A stretch of 64,000 nucleotides of DNA. Source: Diospyros lotus. Its lineage: Eukaryota > Streptophyta > Magnoliopsida > Ericales > Ebenaceae. The translations under genes and the position numbers were made by a program. The stretch lies in the NCBI RefSeq assembly GCF_014633365.1, contig NC_068340.1, positions 42,184,328-42,248,327 on the forward strand, given 5' to 3'. The notes under the pieces are model-generated. The model was not told the origin of the DNA, did no database searches, and worked only from the letters and a program-made list of their open reading frames with translations. Below are positions 24,725-36,157 of this stretch, piece after piece; positions within the stretch are counted from its first letter, which is position 1, and the number at the start of each line of letters is the position of its first letter.

Positions 24725-27338
24725 TGTAATATCCCAAATTTTCTAAAGGGCTCAAGAGTAATTTTAACGTGGATCATAGGTGAAATTATTAAAAGATTAA
24801 GAATTTAAGTGTAATTTCTTACAGTTATAAATACTGAGTAGACTGTAGGGAATGTCCCAGAGTGTAACTGTTTAAGGAAAATGATATGGTCTCGATGAGC
24901 GTTCCGATATAAGATTTATACTATTAAAAGAAATTGGAATTGAGACAGTTTTTGGTACAGATAAAATACAGCTTCGATTCATGCTGAAAAATTGAATCAT
25001 CATAGGAGACTTCCAAAAAAATAAACGGAATCCTGAAGGGGCTCCAGTTTTGCGTAAGGATCAACCCTGAAACGGTTTAAGGACGAAATAAGGGCCTGGT
25101 GAGAACACTGGGGCGAAATCAGTCTTTATCAAGTAATTATCGATTATTAATTTCGAGAAAATCGATGTTTTGAGTGGCTTAATGATAAATAATTATGGTG
25201 TTAGATGGTCGAAGTGCAATTATTAAAATCCTCAAATAAAATTAATGAGAAGTGGAGAGATTAATTATGTAATATATATTATATATATATGTGTGGGGGC
25301 ATGTGCGTGGGGAACAACTGTGGAGCATGATGAGTTGTTTCCTCATTGGGTTGAGGAATTGCAAATGGCCGAAAGATTTCTTTTCGTTTGAGAGCAATTG
25401 GAACCAGAAGGTTGTAGAAAGATTGAGAGTTTGGTCAGGGTGGTTGGCTAAGGCAGGCTTGAGGCTACCGTGGGTTCTCTATAAATAAGGGAGGAAATGA
25501 AGAAGAAATAAGAATGGAAATGGAAGCACAAAGAGAAAGAGTTTGCGAGAGAATGAGAAGAGAGGCTGAGAACACTGGCCGAGAAAATGCGAGAGAGATA
25601 AGGAAAGAGATCTTGAGAGAGATGTGGAGGTTGATCGATGGCTAGCCAGAGGAGGAAGTCGCGAGCAACAAGGCGGGAGCAAGCTGGGTAGCCATGGCAA
25701 GTAGCAAGGCGAGTGCGAATAGGCGAGGTGGCCAACAATGGTGTCAGCCGATTATGGCAAGGCTGGAAGCGGCGACCGGCAAGGCCGAGGGCGGTCAAAG
25801 TTGGTCGCACAACCACGAGCCATGGCTGCAAAGCTCTCAACGATTGGACACGAGTCGGTGGTGCGTGCTTGCGTGCAAGCGGCGACACGAGCAGGTGGAA
25901 GCAACTGTTCGGTGGCCGGCCAAGCGAGGGGGCGACCTGAGGGCGGTAGCGAAGGCCAAGCGAGGTCGGTGGCAGGTCGTGCAAGAGGCAGCATGCGCAG
26001 GGAAGAAGAAATAGAGGAAGAAGAACAAAGGAGAAAGAAGAAGGAAAGGAAATAAAAAATAGGAAAAATCCCAGAAAATTCTAGAAAAATAGGAAATGGA
26101 GATTTATTAATGTTTCAGAGATTTTGGCCAAAAAAAATAGTTTTGGCACTCATTTTGAGGTAGTGCGCGAGAATCGAGGTAGTGCGTGAGAATCAAGGTG
26201 GTGCGCTAGAATCAAGGATTTGCACGTATTTCGATGATATGACATGCATACCGAGATAGCCTGAGAGACTAAGGTAAGTAAGATTTCCTAGAAAATTTTA
26301 GAAAATCAGGAAATTTATTTTATGAATTGTTATAGTGAAATATTTGAGAAATATTTAGTTTGGATTTATTAAGAAAAAATAAAGAAAATACAAGAAATTA
26401 TGAAAAAAAAAGTTTTAATGTTTATTTAAATAATTATAATAATTAGGGTGCTTTGAGGCTTAAGTTAAAGTGACTTGTGCGAATTTTGAGATTGGCACGC
26501 AAATCGAGATGATGCACTTATTTCGAGGCAAGGCGCGAATATCGAGGTAGCCCAATAAGCTTGAGAAGGTAAGTGGTTCGACCCAAAAAAATCTGATTTT
26601 ATGTAAATGATTTTATCATGTTGTCATGTATTGATGTGAATATATCATGTAGGTTGCATTTACATGTATTGATAATGAAATATGCATATGAACATGATGA
26701 GATTCACAGTCATGACGTCGTTGCTTTGTCAAGGGTACACCCATACACCTCGGTCTGGCAGGGAGATTGAAAAAATGGTGGGTAATAGTTGGTGTGGTTG
26801 ACCTAAATATGAGAGTAATGATGTTATGTGCATTGCATTCATACACGTGTATTAAATGTTTTGTTCCCTTATTTAGATGATTCATCATCTAACTTGGACT
26901 TTTCCCTTTGAATATTCAAACGTTCCAAATAGAGATTGTAGCAAAAACGAGGATGAATGAGATAGGAAATGACACTTAGCAAAATGCATGATAAGTTAAA
27001 CATATGTTATGTAGCCCATATATTTAAGTTCTGCTACTTTGAATTCTGAACGTTTTGAGGAATGACGATGTATAATCTTATGGTTAATGATGATGTATAA
27101 CCTTATTCATAGTTAGTAATGATGTAAGAATTGATTTATGATTAATGTTAAGATGTTAGGTTCGATTCTACCTTTCCGCATTTGATGTTTATGATGATTC
27201 TCTTTCGACATAGATGTATGAAAATTTTGGGATGGATACGAGAAATGATATGGTTTATTAATAGTTTCTAAGAAAAAAAAAATTATTATTCCAGAATTGT
27301 CCTAAGTTATAACACGCCCGAGAAAGTGAGGTGTTACA
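24725..27338 (+). mobile_element. Large solo LTR, Ty3/gypsy (Del/Tekay-like)
   Basis: It begins TGTAATATCCC and ends GGTGTTACA, canonical TG...CA termini that form a short imperfect inverted pair. Flanking 5-mers are CCAGG and CCAAG, a target duplication with one change. Inside, TATAAATA at about 25480 followed by a purine-rich leader fits an LTR promoter. No coding domain was found, only GC- and AG-rich frames on both strands. At 2.6 kb it suits the long LTRs of chromovirus-type elements. Short words such as GTGCGCGAGAATC recur at 26163-26215. Confidence 0.7.
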
Positions 27339-29721
27339 CCAAGTATGTTTTCTTCTAGCTTACCTATACTCTGCCAATTTACTCTTTTACTTACTTGAAC
27401 GTCGAAGTGTTTGCAAGTGCCAGCCACCCCCCAAAGTCCCTTTTTTGTCGTCGCAAATTCACATATGACCACTCTTTTTTGGGCAAGAAGGAACATCTAG
27501 CGCTCATCGTGGGGCCCGGTAAAACGCACCTACCCCATAAGTCTCACCAAAACATCATATACCAATCTCTCAACTACCTTACCATGGTCAGAACTAGAAG
27601 CGTTCCTAACCCAAAAAATTCAAGCACTAACCGTCCCCTAGAAAGCCCAACAACCATGGAGGTCCTCATCAAACCATCCAACAGCTTCAAAACCAAGTTG
27701 CTGAGTTAACCCAAAATCAATGGCATGACTAACGTAGTGAAAGGGTCGACAACAACACAGAGGGTAGTTGCTTCCGCCAAGCTACCCACACCTTCTACAC
27801 CTCTCTACTTCTCAAGTCATCATTTCTCATAGTTCATCATGGTCATACCTTTTCCAGATGGTTTCTGCCTCCTCGATACTTTGGAGCCATATGATGGCAC
27901 TACTAACCCCCAGGAGCACCTAACCAGGTTCAATGCTGCGATGCTGTTGAGGGAAAGCACAAATCAAATCATGTGTCGCGACGTTAAAGAAGTCGGTCAT
28001 GCTATGGTTCTCCTTCCTGAAACCAAACTCTGTCCATGACTTTTCCGAGCTAACCACACGCTTCCTTACCCACTTCTCCACAAATTAAGCACACTGAAAA
28101 ACATCAGCAAGCCTCATTAACCTAAGGTAATGAGTAAACGAGCCATTCCCAGCTTTCTTACACAGGTTCAACCAAGAAGCCGTCTAGATCAAAGATCTAA
28201 ACTCGGTAGTTTCCCTGCACGCTATTATGGCCGGGCTAAAACCAGGATCCTTTGCCGACTCACTAGCTTGAAAGCCCTCCCCCCCGACCTGGATGATCTT
28301 AGGCAACAAGTTGCGCGAAATATATACATGGAGGAAGTGTCAGTTACCCGGTACAATAATATTTAGCCACAACCAGTCCGTCAGTCGAGGCCTTCTATCG
28401 AGCACCAGCGCCATCCCGAAAGAGACCCTGGTCGAAGACAAGAAAACAAAGACCGCAATAAGGGACGAAGGGAACCAGCTCAAATCCTCGAGCTACCTTG
28501 GTTGCGCTACGATACATATACTCCCCTCATAACCAAACGATATTGAATTTTTCAAGAGGTTTACAACTCAAGGGTTATCTCGCTCCCAGACACCAACGAA
28601 CAACAACATTCCCGCAATAACACTGATACCAGAAAACAGTGTGATTATCATTGTATATTTGGGCACATAAATGAAGAATGTGCCATCTTGAAAGACTAGA
28701 TAGAGTACCTAATCAGGGAAGACCACCTCCACCAATACACTTACAGGATAGAGTGAAGACTATCCCTGTAGGGTAATCCGAACATACAAAGGAGTTGCAA
28801 CCCCCAGAGGCAACCGTTAGCGAACAAAAGGTTGAATGCTGGACCACCCCCGAACAATCAGATAGTTGGGGTCATTGACACCATTTTTGGAGGATTCGCA
28901 AGCAAATAAGACTCGAGCTTAGCAATAAAGCGAAACCTTCGGGCAATAATGTTGGTAAATAATGCCGAGAGGAAGCCAAAAATGATGGCCTGACACCTAG
29001 TGATCTCCTTCACCTACAGGGACTTTAAGGGGATTGATCAGAATCTTGACGACCCCATGGTAGTCTCGGTCGTCGTCGCCAATTTCCTGGTAAAGAAGGT
29101 CCTTGTTGACTAAGAAAGCTAGGCCGACTTGCTATATCTATCGACTTTGAAAAGGATGGGAATCTCAAAAGAAAAGTTGAAGCTGTTCCACGGGAATCTA
29201 ATTGAAGCCGTTCCACGGGAATCTAGTTGGCTTTTCCAGAGAACAAGTAGGCATTAAGGGGTACGTCGATCTACTGACTTCATTCGGGACGACTCCTCTA
29301 GTCAAAACAATCAGTATTCGATACCTGGTTGTTGACTGTTAAACACCATACAATACACTCCTTGGCCACCCATTTCTCAACACCTTGGGCACAGTCATGT
29401 CAACCCTCTACCTAGCCATGAAGTTCCCAATGTCAGCTACTGAGGTCAGGTTTGTTCACACCGACCAGAAGAAGCCTAACAATGTTACCACAACAGCCTC
29501 AGGGCCCGAAGCCCTAGACCCGGCAAGGATGATAAGAGAAACCGAGCTTCTTGTAGCGGTAGTCAAGCCGCAGGCACTAACAGCCAGGCTCCACACCACA
29601 GTGTGCATTTGATCGAGTTAGACCCACGAGGCGAGCTCTTGAACAGCAACCCCCAGCCCATAGAGCAACTCTATCCCGTAAGCATGGGTCTCCGCCCAAA
29701 GCAGGTAACCCATATCGGTTC

Positions 29722-30933
29722 TGTTGAGCCAACTTTTTCATATTAATTAACTTTTGATGATTAATAAAAAGATAATTTTTAATATACAATTTATAGTATT
29801 TTTTGTGATTAACAAAAGAGTATTTTTCTTAAATATATTAATTGTAGTACCGAATTATTTTTTTATTAATTTATAAAATATTTTCATAGCATATGCATTA
29901 TTAAAAATATTATTTTCTATTAAAACTATTTTTTAAATATATTTTAGATTAATTTATATAATATTTTTATAGCATATGTAACTCAAAAAGGATTTTAACA
30001 ATTAACTGCACCTCCCATAGTTTGATCCCACAATCTCAAGTTAGCCAAAGTCTTCCCTTACCAGTTAATGTACAAGCCCCCTTGGTTATTTGAGTACACA
30101 TATTAAAATTAAGTTATACTAAACTTTTCTTGTTATAACGGTCAAATTTTTTACTATTGGAAAAATGGCTAAAATGCCTATAGATACCCCTAAAACTCAT
30201 TTTTTAAGTATCCAAGTGCTTCTATTGCATATTCAAAGCACCTGAAAGCTCTCAAATGCTCTCAAGCAAAGCAATCCGAGGCTTTTAAAGTATTATTGCA
30301 CATCCACCGAAGAGCCACAAGGCAAGAGGAGAAAAGTTCTTCAAGTCTTCTACGACAAATTCAAACTTTCTCCATTTGATGAGGTTATAAATTTATTTAT
30401 TTATTTAAATATTATTATCTTGCATAATTTATTTTTAATTGTTTATTTGTGTCCAAGTGTGGACAAATTATTTATAACATTTAAATTACCATTGTGAATT
30501 GTATAGGTTTACTAAAACAATTAAAATATAGGTGAATATAGTTTTCAAGATAAGTTATGAAGAAAACCTTGGTATAGTGGTTGCCTAGAATCCATTGTAA
30601 TCCAGGTGTGTATCTAGTTTCCAATGTGAGATAGTGGGAAAACCTTGATGATTTTGATTTAGTGAAATCCTAAGGGTGGTTAGACCCTGAGAGGGTGGAT
30701 TAGGTGTGTGTGGAAACACCGAATCACTATAAATTATGTTATGCCTCATATTATTTATTCTTGTTATATTTTGTGGCTTGCATTAATTATTAATTTCAAA
30801 TATAATTTATTCTATTTATCAAATATATATTCTTAAATAATTATTAATCAAGAATATTCATTAAAATGAAAAAAAAAAATTAAACACTCAATTCCCCCCT
30901 CATCTTGAGTGGTCATACCTTAAGGGACCAACA
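29722..30933 (+). mobile_element. Solo LTR of a Ty1/copia element with perfect target duplication
   Basis: It begins TGTTGAGCC at 29722 and ends GGGACCAACA at 30933. It is flanked by identical 5-bp copies of GGTTC at 29717-29721 and 30934-30938. A TATAAATT box near 30729 lies about 200 bp before the end, and the C-rich tail is typical of copia LTRs. No internal region or second LTR follows. The gypsy pol-like reading continues across it, so it is a solo LTR left by LTR-LTR recombination inside the older element. Confidence 0.88.
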
Positions 30934-31607
30934 GGTTCTACTTTGCCAAATGAGCCGAGAGAAAGATTGGTCAGTCTTCTCCAACAAAACGTTGACCTCT
31001 TTGCCTGGACACATGTTGATATGCTCGGAATCGATCCATCTTTCATCTGCCACAGAACGCATTGGATCCAAATGTTCTAGAAACTTCGAGAACAATCAAA
31101 CAAATGATTCTATCGTCTCATCACTCAATAATCCACAACTAAAGATAATATTCTAGTCATAGTGGTTTACACCAACAAATAGAGCAAAAATCATTGAGTA
31201 CTTGTTGGTGTTGTAGGTTATATCAAACACCACGGTATCACCAAAGAAGATATATGATCTTCTTGACTCAGAATCATCCCAAAAACAACGAAGCATCCTA
31301 TTGTCTGAGTCTGTATCATAATCAAAGAAAAAAAATTGATTTTTTTCTCTCTCAAATGTGAAATGGTCGATTATTGTTTCAACATTATGACCCATTTGTT
31401 GCTGACGTAAATCCCTTTCATGGTTCCTGATATCTCTCCCAATACAACCCATTGATGATGGATTGCCGCGAACTCTATCTCCATGAGTCACAATTGTTAG
31501 TATATTGGTTTCTAAAAATTGTTGAGTAAGTGTATTTTTTGTGGCCAAGACATTTCGATGTGATCTTAACAAATGTACTTTGCCAGAAGTAGTTAAACCA
31601 TGGTTAT

Positions 31608-32693
31608 TGTTGCTCAGAAAAATAACCAAGAGAGGGGTGAGTTGGGTTTTTTAAAGAAATTAATAATTTTAGCTCTTTTGGAAATTCTTAAATTTGTGAT
31701 CTTAATATGTGGTGATTGCAATAGGATTGAAATCAATAAAATCATACAACCACACAGAACAAGAGAAATTTATAAAGGTTCGGCTTTAAAGAGCATAATC
31801 CTCTCTCTCAAAACTTAGGTTGAGGTTCCACTAGAGAGAATCAACACTAACTTTTAATTGGAACTAGAACGAACATACAATCCCTTGCCTAAGCAAGAAC
31901 CACTAGCACACTACTAACAAATACAATCCCCTCACACAACAAGTGAGTAAAAATAATAAACTTACAACCAGAGACAATTACAAACAAGTCACCAACGGTT
32001 GAGTATTCCACCAGCCAGCACACTTTCAACACTTCGAACTTTCTCACTCTTGTTTGAATGCTCTATCAAGTTTGTTCTCCCATGAGCCTCCATACTTACC
32101 CTATATATATACATCTTCCAAACACACTAGCCATTAAAGAAAATGTTAATGTGAAATTTGAAATTCAAAAAATGTTTAAGCTTTCTCAAATAATAAGAAA
32201 ACATGTTTCACCTTTAATTCAAAATAAATTTACTTTTTTCATGAGAAATCAAGATTTGAAAAATTCAAATATAAGCTTTTGAGGCATAAATGATTAAAAC
32301 AAGAAAACATGTCTAAAAACAATTCTCCTTTAATTCAAAATAAATTTACTTTTTGCATGAGTAAAAGAAAATATGTGTAAAATTAATTCTCTTTAATTCA
32401 AAATAAATTTACTTTTTATATGAGAAAGAGAAAACATATCTAAAATTAATTCTCTTTTAATTCAAAATAAATATACTTTTTGCATAAGTAAGAAATGCAT
32501 TTATCAATAAATAAAAATTCAAACATAAACTTTTGAGACATAAATAATCAAAACAAAGAAATATGTCTAAAAGCAATTCACCTTTAATTTAAAATAAATT
32601 TACTCTTTCTATCCACTTTTAATTCAAAATAAATTTACATTTTGTATGAGAAAAAAATATATTTATATCATAAAAATATTTTTGTTATCATTA
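31608..32693 (-). mobile_element. LTR-like insertion inside the FAR1 pseudogene
   Basis: On the minus strand the segment ends with an AACTCACCCCTCTCTTGG...GAGCAACA tail typical of copia LTR 3' ends, and it has a TTTATAAATT box near 31770. GTTAT at 31603-31607 and again at 32694-32698 is a candidate 5-bp target duplication. The outer end at 32693 lacks the expected CA (TG on the minus strand), so that border is uncertain. No coding domain is present. It separates the two FAR1 domains. Confidence 0.55.
32215..32660. repeat. Cluster of six ATTCAAAATAAATTTACTTTTT repeats
   Basis: Copies of a roughly 30-bp word, TTAATTCAAAATAAATTTAC with a TTTTTGCATGAG tail, begin near 32215, 32331, 32391, 32458, 32585 and 32617. 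Spacing is irregular and substitutions are few. They lie within the LTR-like insertion and may be an internal amplification of that element. Confidence 0.75.
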
Positions 32694-33865
32694 AAATCGT
32701 ATTTACTTACCCTTGAACTTAACAGTTTTGTTCCTCTACAAATTGTCTAACCATCCAACTATTGTCAATTTATTGCTTTACCACTGATAATCTAGCATTG
32801 CACCCAACTCGTGTATATCCACAGTTTCTTTCGACAACCCGTGGCACAACATTTTTACGACCTATCTGATAGGTCTCGTTTGTTTTTTCCTTCTTAAAAC
32901 AAACAAATAACTTCCATATGGTTTCACCCGTTTCCTTATTCTTTTGCAATTTGCGATTGGAGTGCTAAACCATGCTTCTTGTGCATATGTATTGTAAAAA
33001 GTGTATGCCTCCTTATGTGATTCAAATACCTAGCCAATTTTTAAAATTTGACCAATGAAAACTTGAAAGGATACACATTATCCTTACAAAAAAAATTATG
33101 CTCCAATTAGAAATAACATATTAGGACAAAATATATAAGGCATATCAATAAATTAACCACAAAGTAGGGCTTTAATACTACTAATAAATGACAATGCTTA
33201 TTAGGCAAAATGAGAGAGATAAAATTTATAAAAAAAAAAATTATTATGTGTTAGTTAATTAATGATTTTCTAAGCTAGTGAAAATTAATACTCTAAAGTT
33301 GATGAAAATTAAATATAAACAATTGTCATTTAAGCAAAAAGAGGAGCGAAAATAAAATAAAAAAATATGAATAATATACCAAAAGTGGTGGCGGAATAAA
33401 ATATATTAGGGCAAAAAGAGATGAAAAATAAATTATCAAAATTAATAAAAATAATAAAACGAGAAATCTTCAAGGGAGTAAGTGAGAAATCTTCAAAGAG
33501 GTGGTGTTTAAATGGAGAAGAGTTCCATGAGAAATGTTGGTACATGGGGGACTGTACATGGGAGATTTTTGATATGCCCCCCGCTTTGGGTAAGATAAGA
33601 AATATTTGATGCGGTAAGACTGATGATGCCATTCTCCTGGCTCTTTCTGATTATTAGTATTTGTGAATGCCAAACCATCGTTTTTGTTATTCCATGCAAA
33701 GGCTTGGTGGGTATATTTTCCTACACTGACGACCATCAAATTATCAAATTTATGCGAAAGTGAAAGCATGAACTTATTATCAACTCATCCTATGGAAGAC
33801 GGCATGTCAAGCCTGCCTTTGGTGATAGAACCGACTGACTGACTGACTTACTTTTGTATGCACCC

Positions 33866-34076
33866 ACACCACACCACACCACACCACATGTAGTTCAATT
33901 GCGTGGTCCTGAGGGCTGCTCCTAAGGCCTCACTTGTATGCACCCACACCACACCACATGTAGTTCAATTGCGTGGTCGTGAGGGCTCCTCCTCAGGCCT
34001 CACTTGTATGCACCCACGCCACACCACATGTAGTTCAATTGCTTGCGTGGTCCTGAGGGCTGCTCCCCAGTCCTCC
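33866..34076. repeat. 70-bp tandem repeat, three units
   Basis: TGTAGTTCAATTGCG starts at 33889, 33959 and, slightly altered, 34029, an exact 70-bp period. Each unit includes CACCCACACCACACCACATG and GTGGTC(C/G)TGAGGGCT. Units are over 90% alike by eye. The third has a 4-bp insertion (TTGC) near the GCGTGG motif. Confidence 0.88.
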
Positions 34077-34314
34077 GCATTCTTCTAGTATGCACGTACT
34101 TTCCTTGGGAAGCTTTCTTGCTGCTATATATTTCCGAGTTAATGTAGCTGGCTAGCTAGCCAGGACATAAATAAATAATCCAAAAGTAATATCATTATCA
34201 AGGTGGCTTCTGGCCATCGCCATCCATCTATCTATCTATGTCTTTATTTATTTAATGAAAATATATTATTTTAACATTCATATTAATTATACTTACATTT
34301 TGATATGCTTTGTG

Positions 34315-34345
<31 letters not shown>

Positions 34346-34668
34346 TACTAGGAATGTTGAATTGGAGCGTAGCAACCGAGTGGGCTGAGATCATCGATGT
34401 GCCAGCCATTGAATACCGACGGAACAGATAAAAATATTAGGAAAAAGTAGTAGGATGGATGAGATCAGGTCTGAGGAGGGCAATGGAATTGGAAGCAATA
34501 ATGTGAGTAATAAGGAAGCAAATTCATTGGCTTGGCTTGGCTTGGCTTGGTGTGGCACATGGAATTATATCCCATTATTACCATTTGAATTTCACCAACA
34601 ATAATAACATTATTTTTTATTGTTTTCTTATTCATACTTGTTTAAGTATCAATTATTAAATTACTTAA

Positions 34669-34962
34669 ATAGAATTTGTTAAAATAAAATAAGTAAGATA
34701 ATATTGTATTAACATAAGGTTAAAATTCTTTTTGAGCTAAAATATAAAATGCATTGAAGGCATACGAGTCATTTTTTCTTATCCGTAAGATTTTAGATAA
34801 ATTTATTTAAAAATATGAAAGAATTAAATAAATTTATATAAGAAATTATGTAATTTTTTTTAATAAAATTATTAAGTAAATTTAATAAAAAAATATTTTT
34901 ATCTATAATATTTTTTATATTTTAATTTTCTTAATTCATATTTTAGTTAACAAACAGTGTGT
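34669..34962. mobile_element. Second, decayed copy of the MITE-like family
   Basis: The left end AATTTGTTAAAATAAAATAA-GTAAGATAA matches the left end of the SEC14-intron element (GTTTGTTAAAATAAGTAAGATAA). The right end GTTAACAAACAGTGTG matches its right end. The interior is AT-rich with deletions and insertions. Similarity is confined mainly to the terminal 30-40 bp. Confidence 0.55.
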
Positions 34963-35233
34963 GAACATTTTATTCTGAAATTCTGTGAAGAATATTCAAG
35001 TTAGACTTTGAATCCCATTTCCTTCAATAATTTATTTATTCTTAAATAAAATATTTTTATTCAGAGGACTTGGGTATGAAAAAAAAAAAAAGAACCCAAT
35101 TGTCAGCACTATATATATCCTTTTAAGTGAATTTAATTAGGACATTATTATTATAACTTTTAATTATTTTGTAGCAGGCAAGCAAGTGCATCGTCAGACG
35201 CAATGATCATGTGGGTGGGAGTGTTCCCTAAAC

Positions 35234-35273
<40 letters not shown>

Positions 35274-36157
35274 TAGGTAATAATTTAATTATTAAAAATA
35301 AAAATAATAAAATATAATATTGGTTGGATTAGTTACAGTTTAATTTAGATTAGTTTGGACTTAAATCAATCATTATAAAGTCAACTTAAAAGAAACCATC
35401 ATGATCAAATTAGTAAGTAATTATTCAAAACAAAACAGTCCAATCTAACGAAAACTAAATTCAAATTAATTTGGTTAAGATTAGACTGAGGAAACTAGCT
35501 AGCTAGGTAGGTAGGTAGGGTTTGTTAATGTGAATCTGATTTAGAAAATTAGACTTAAAATGGAATTAAATTGAAATATATATATATATATGTATATATA
35601 TAAAAAGAGAAGAGAAGATATGTTTTTGTGTGGCGATGAGCTCGAGTCTAGTCATTACATTCAGTTGAGTCACCATAATTAATTAATCTCTCTCATGTTC
35701 TTTCGAGTTGGGTGTAGACCATTTCACCTTCTGAATCAAGAGAAGAGAGGACATGGGAATGGATGGATTGATTGATTGATTGATGCCGCTGAAAATGTCA
35801 AGACTGTGGACCGGCTGTGCTTGCATGACTGTATTTATGGAGAGAGAAGAGAAGAGAGAAGAGTCAAAGGTGGAGGTTTAAACAAGGAAGGACAAGAAGA
35901 AGAAGAAGAATACCCAACCCAACCCAACCCAACCCCCAATTGTATTTGCACGGGTCCATCGGTCTCTTCTTCCTCTCCACTCCTCTTTTTCCTTTCCTTC
36001 GCCTTTTGTTTTGTTCAAACTCCCCATTAATACAAGCAACACCCCCACACAGTACTATTACCTCCATCTTAATTCCTCATCTCTCTCTCTCTCTCTCTCT
36101 TTCTCTCTCAATATTAACATTTAAGAAAAAAATAAAGAAAGAGCCTTAGCCTTGGCC

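Larger units (their letters stand above)
24300..31150 (+). mobile_element. Decayed Ty3/gypsy retrotransposon (Tat/Athila-like), interrupted by two solo LTRs
   Basis: The left LTR is read from GC-rich text with a TATATAAACC box at about 24693. It is split by a solo LTR at 24725 and resumes at 27339, ending near GAACA at 27495. The next bases, AGCGCTCATCGTGGGGCC, resemble the leader just after many Tat-type LTRs. A gag-like frame (27839-28039) has YDGTTNPQEHLTRFNAAM. A protease-like region at about 29040-29600 has a degraded VLVD-SSADLLYLSTLKRMG motif and many stops. After the second solo LTR (29722-30933) the frame continues toward reverse transcriptase with DLFAWTHVDMLGIDPS. No 3' LTR is seen. 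The left boundary is uncertain and the element cannot encode intact proteins. Confidence 0.7.
31153..33045 (-). pseudogene. FAR1/FHY3-type (MULE transposase-derived) pseudogene, truncated
   Basis: Read on the minus strand, 33045-32719 encodes a degraded FAR1 zinc-binding domain (HKEAYTFYNTYAQEA, then in another frame CGYTRVGCNARLSVV), with a frameshift and stops. After an insertion, 31607-31153 encodes the start of the MULE-like transposase part: HGLTTSGKVHLLRSHRN, RDIRNHERDLRQQQMG, FFFDYDTDSDNRMLRCFWDD and FFGDTVVFDITYNTNKYSM. It ends soon after LFVGVNHYD, so most of the DDE core and the SWIM finger are missing. FAR1 proteins are transcription factors domesticated from Mutator-like transposases. 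This copy could come from either source and is clearly dead. Confidence 0.82.
33060..36157. other. Gene-free, repeat-rich region upstream of the MACPF gene
   Basis: No gene is supported. It contains a 70-bp tandem array, a second MITE-like copy, ATT microsatellites at about 34319-34344 and 35237-35272, and GGCTT repeats near 34528. The last 150 bp, with a CT run at about 36079-36108, form the probable promoter and leader of the MACPF gene. Confidence 0.6.

Noticed and set aside
25448..25984. 178-residue minus-strand frame and overlapping plus-strand frames
   Set aside because: They lie in the GC/AG-rich inner part of the 2.6-kb solo LTR, are low in complexity and match no family.
33866..34076. 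Regularly spaced repeats resembling a CRISPR array
   Set aside because: The repeat is 70 bp with no unique spacers, and the host is a plant; it is a plain minisatellite.
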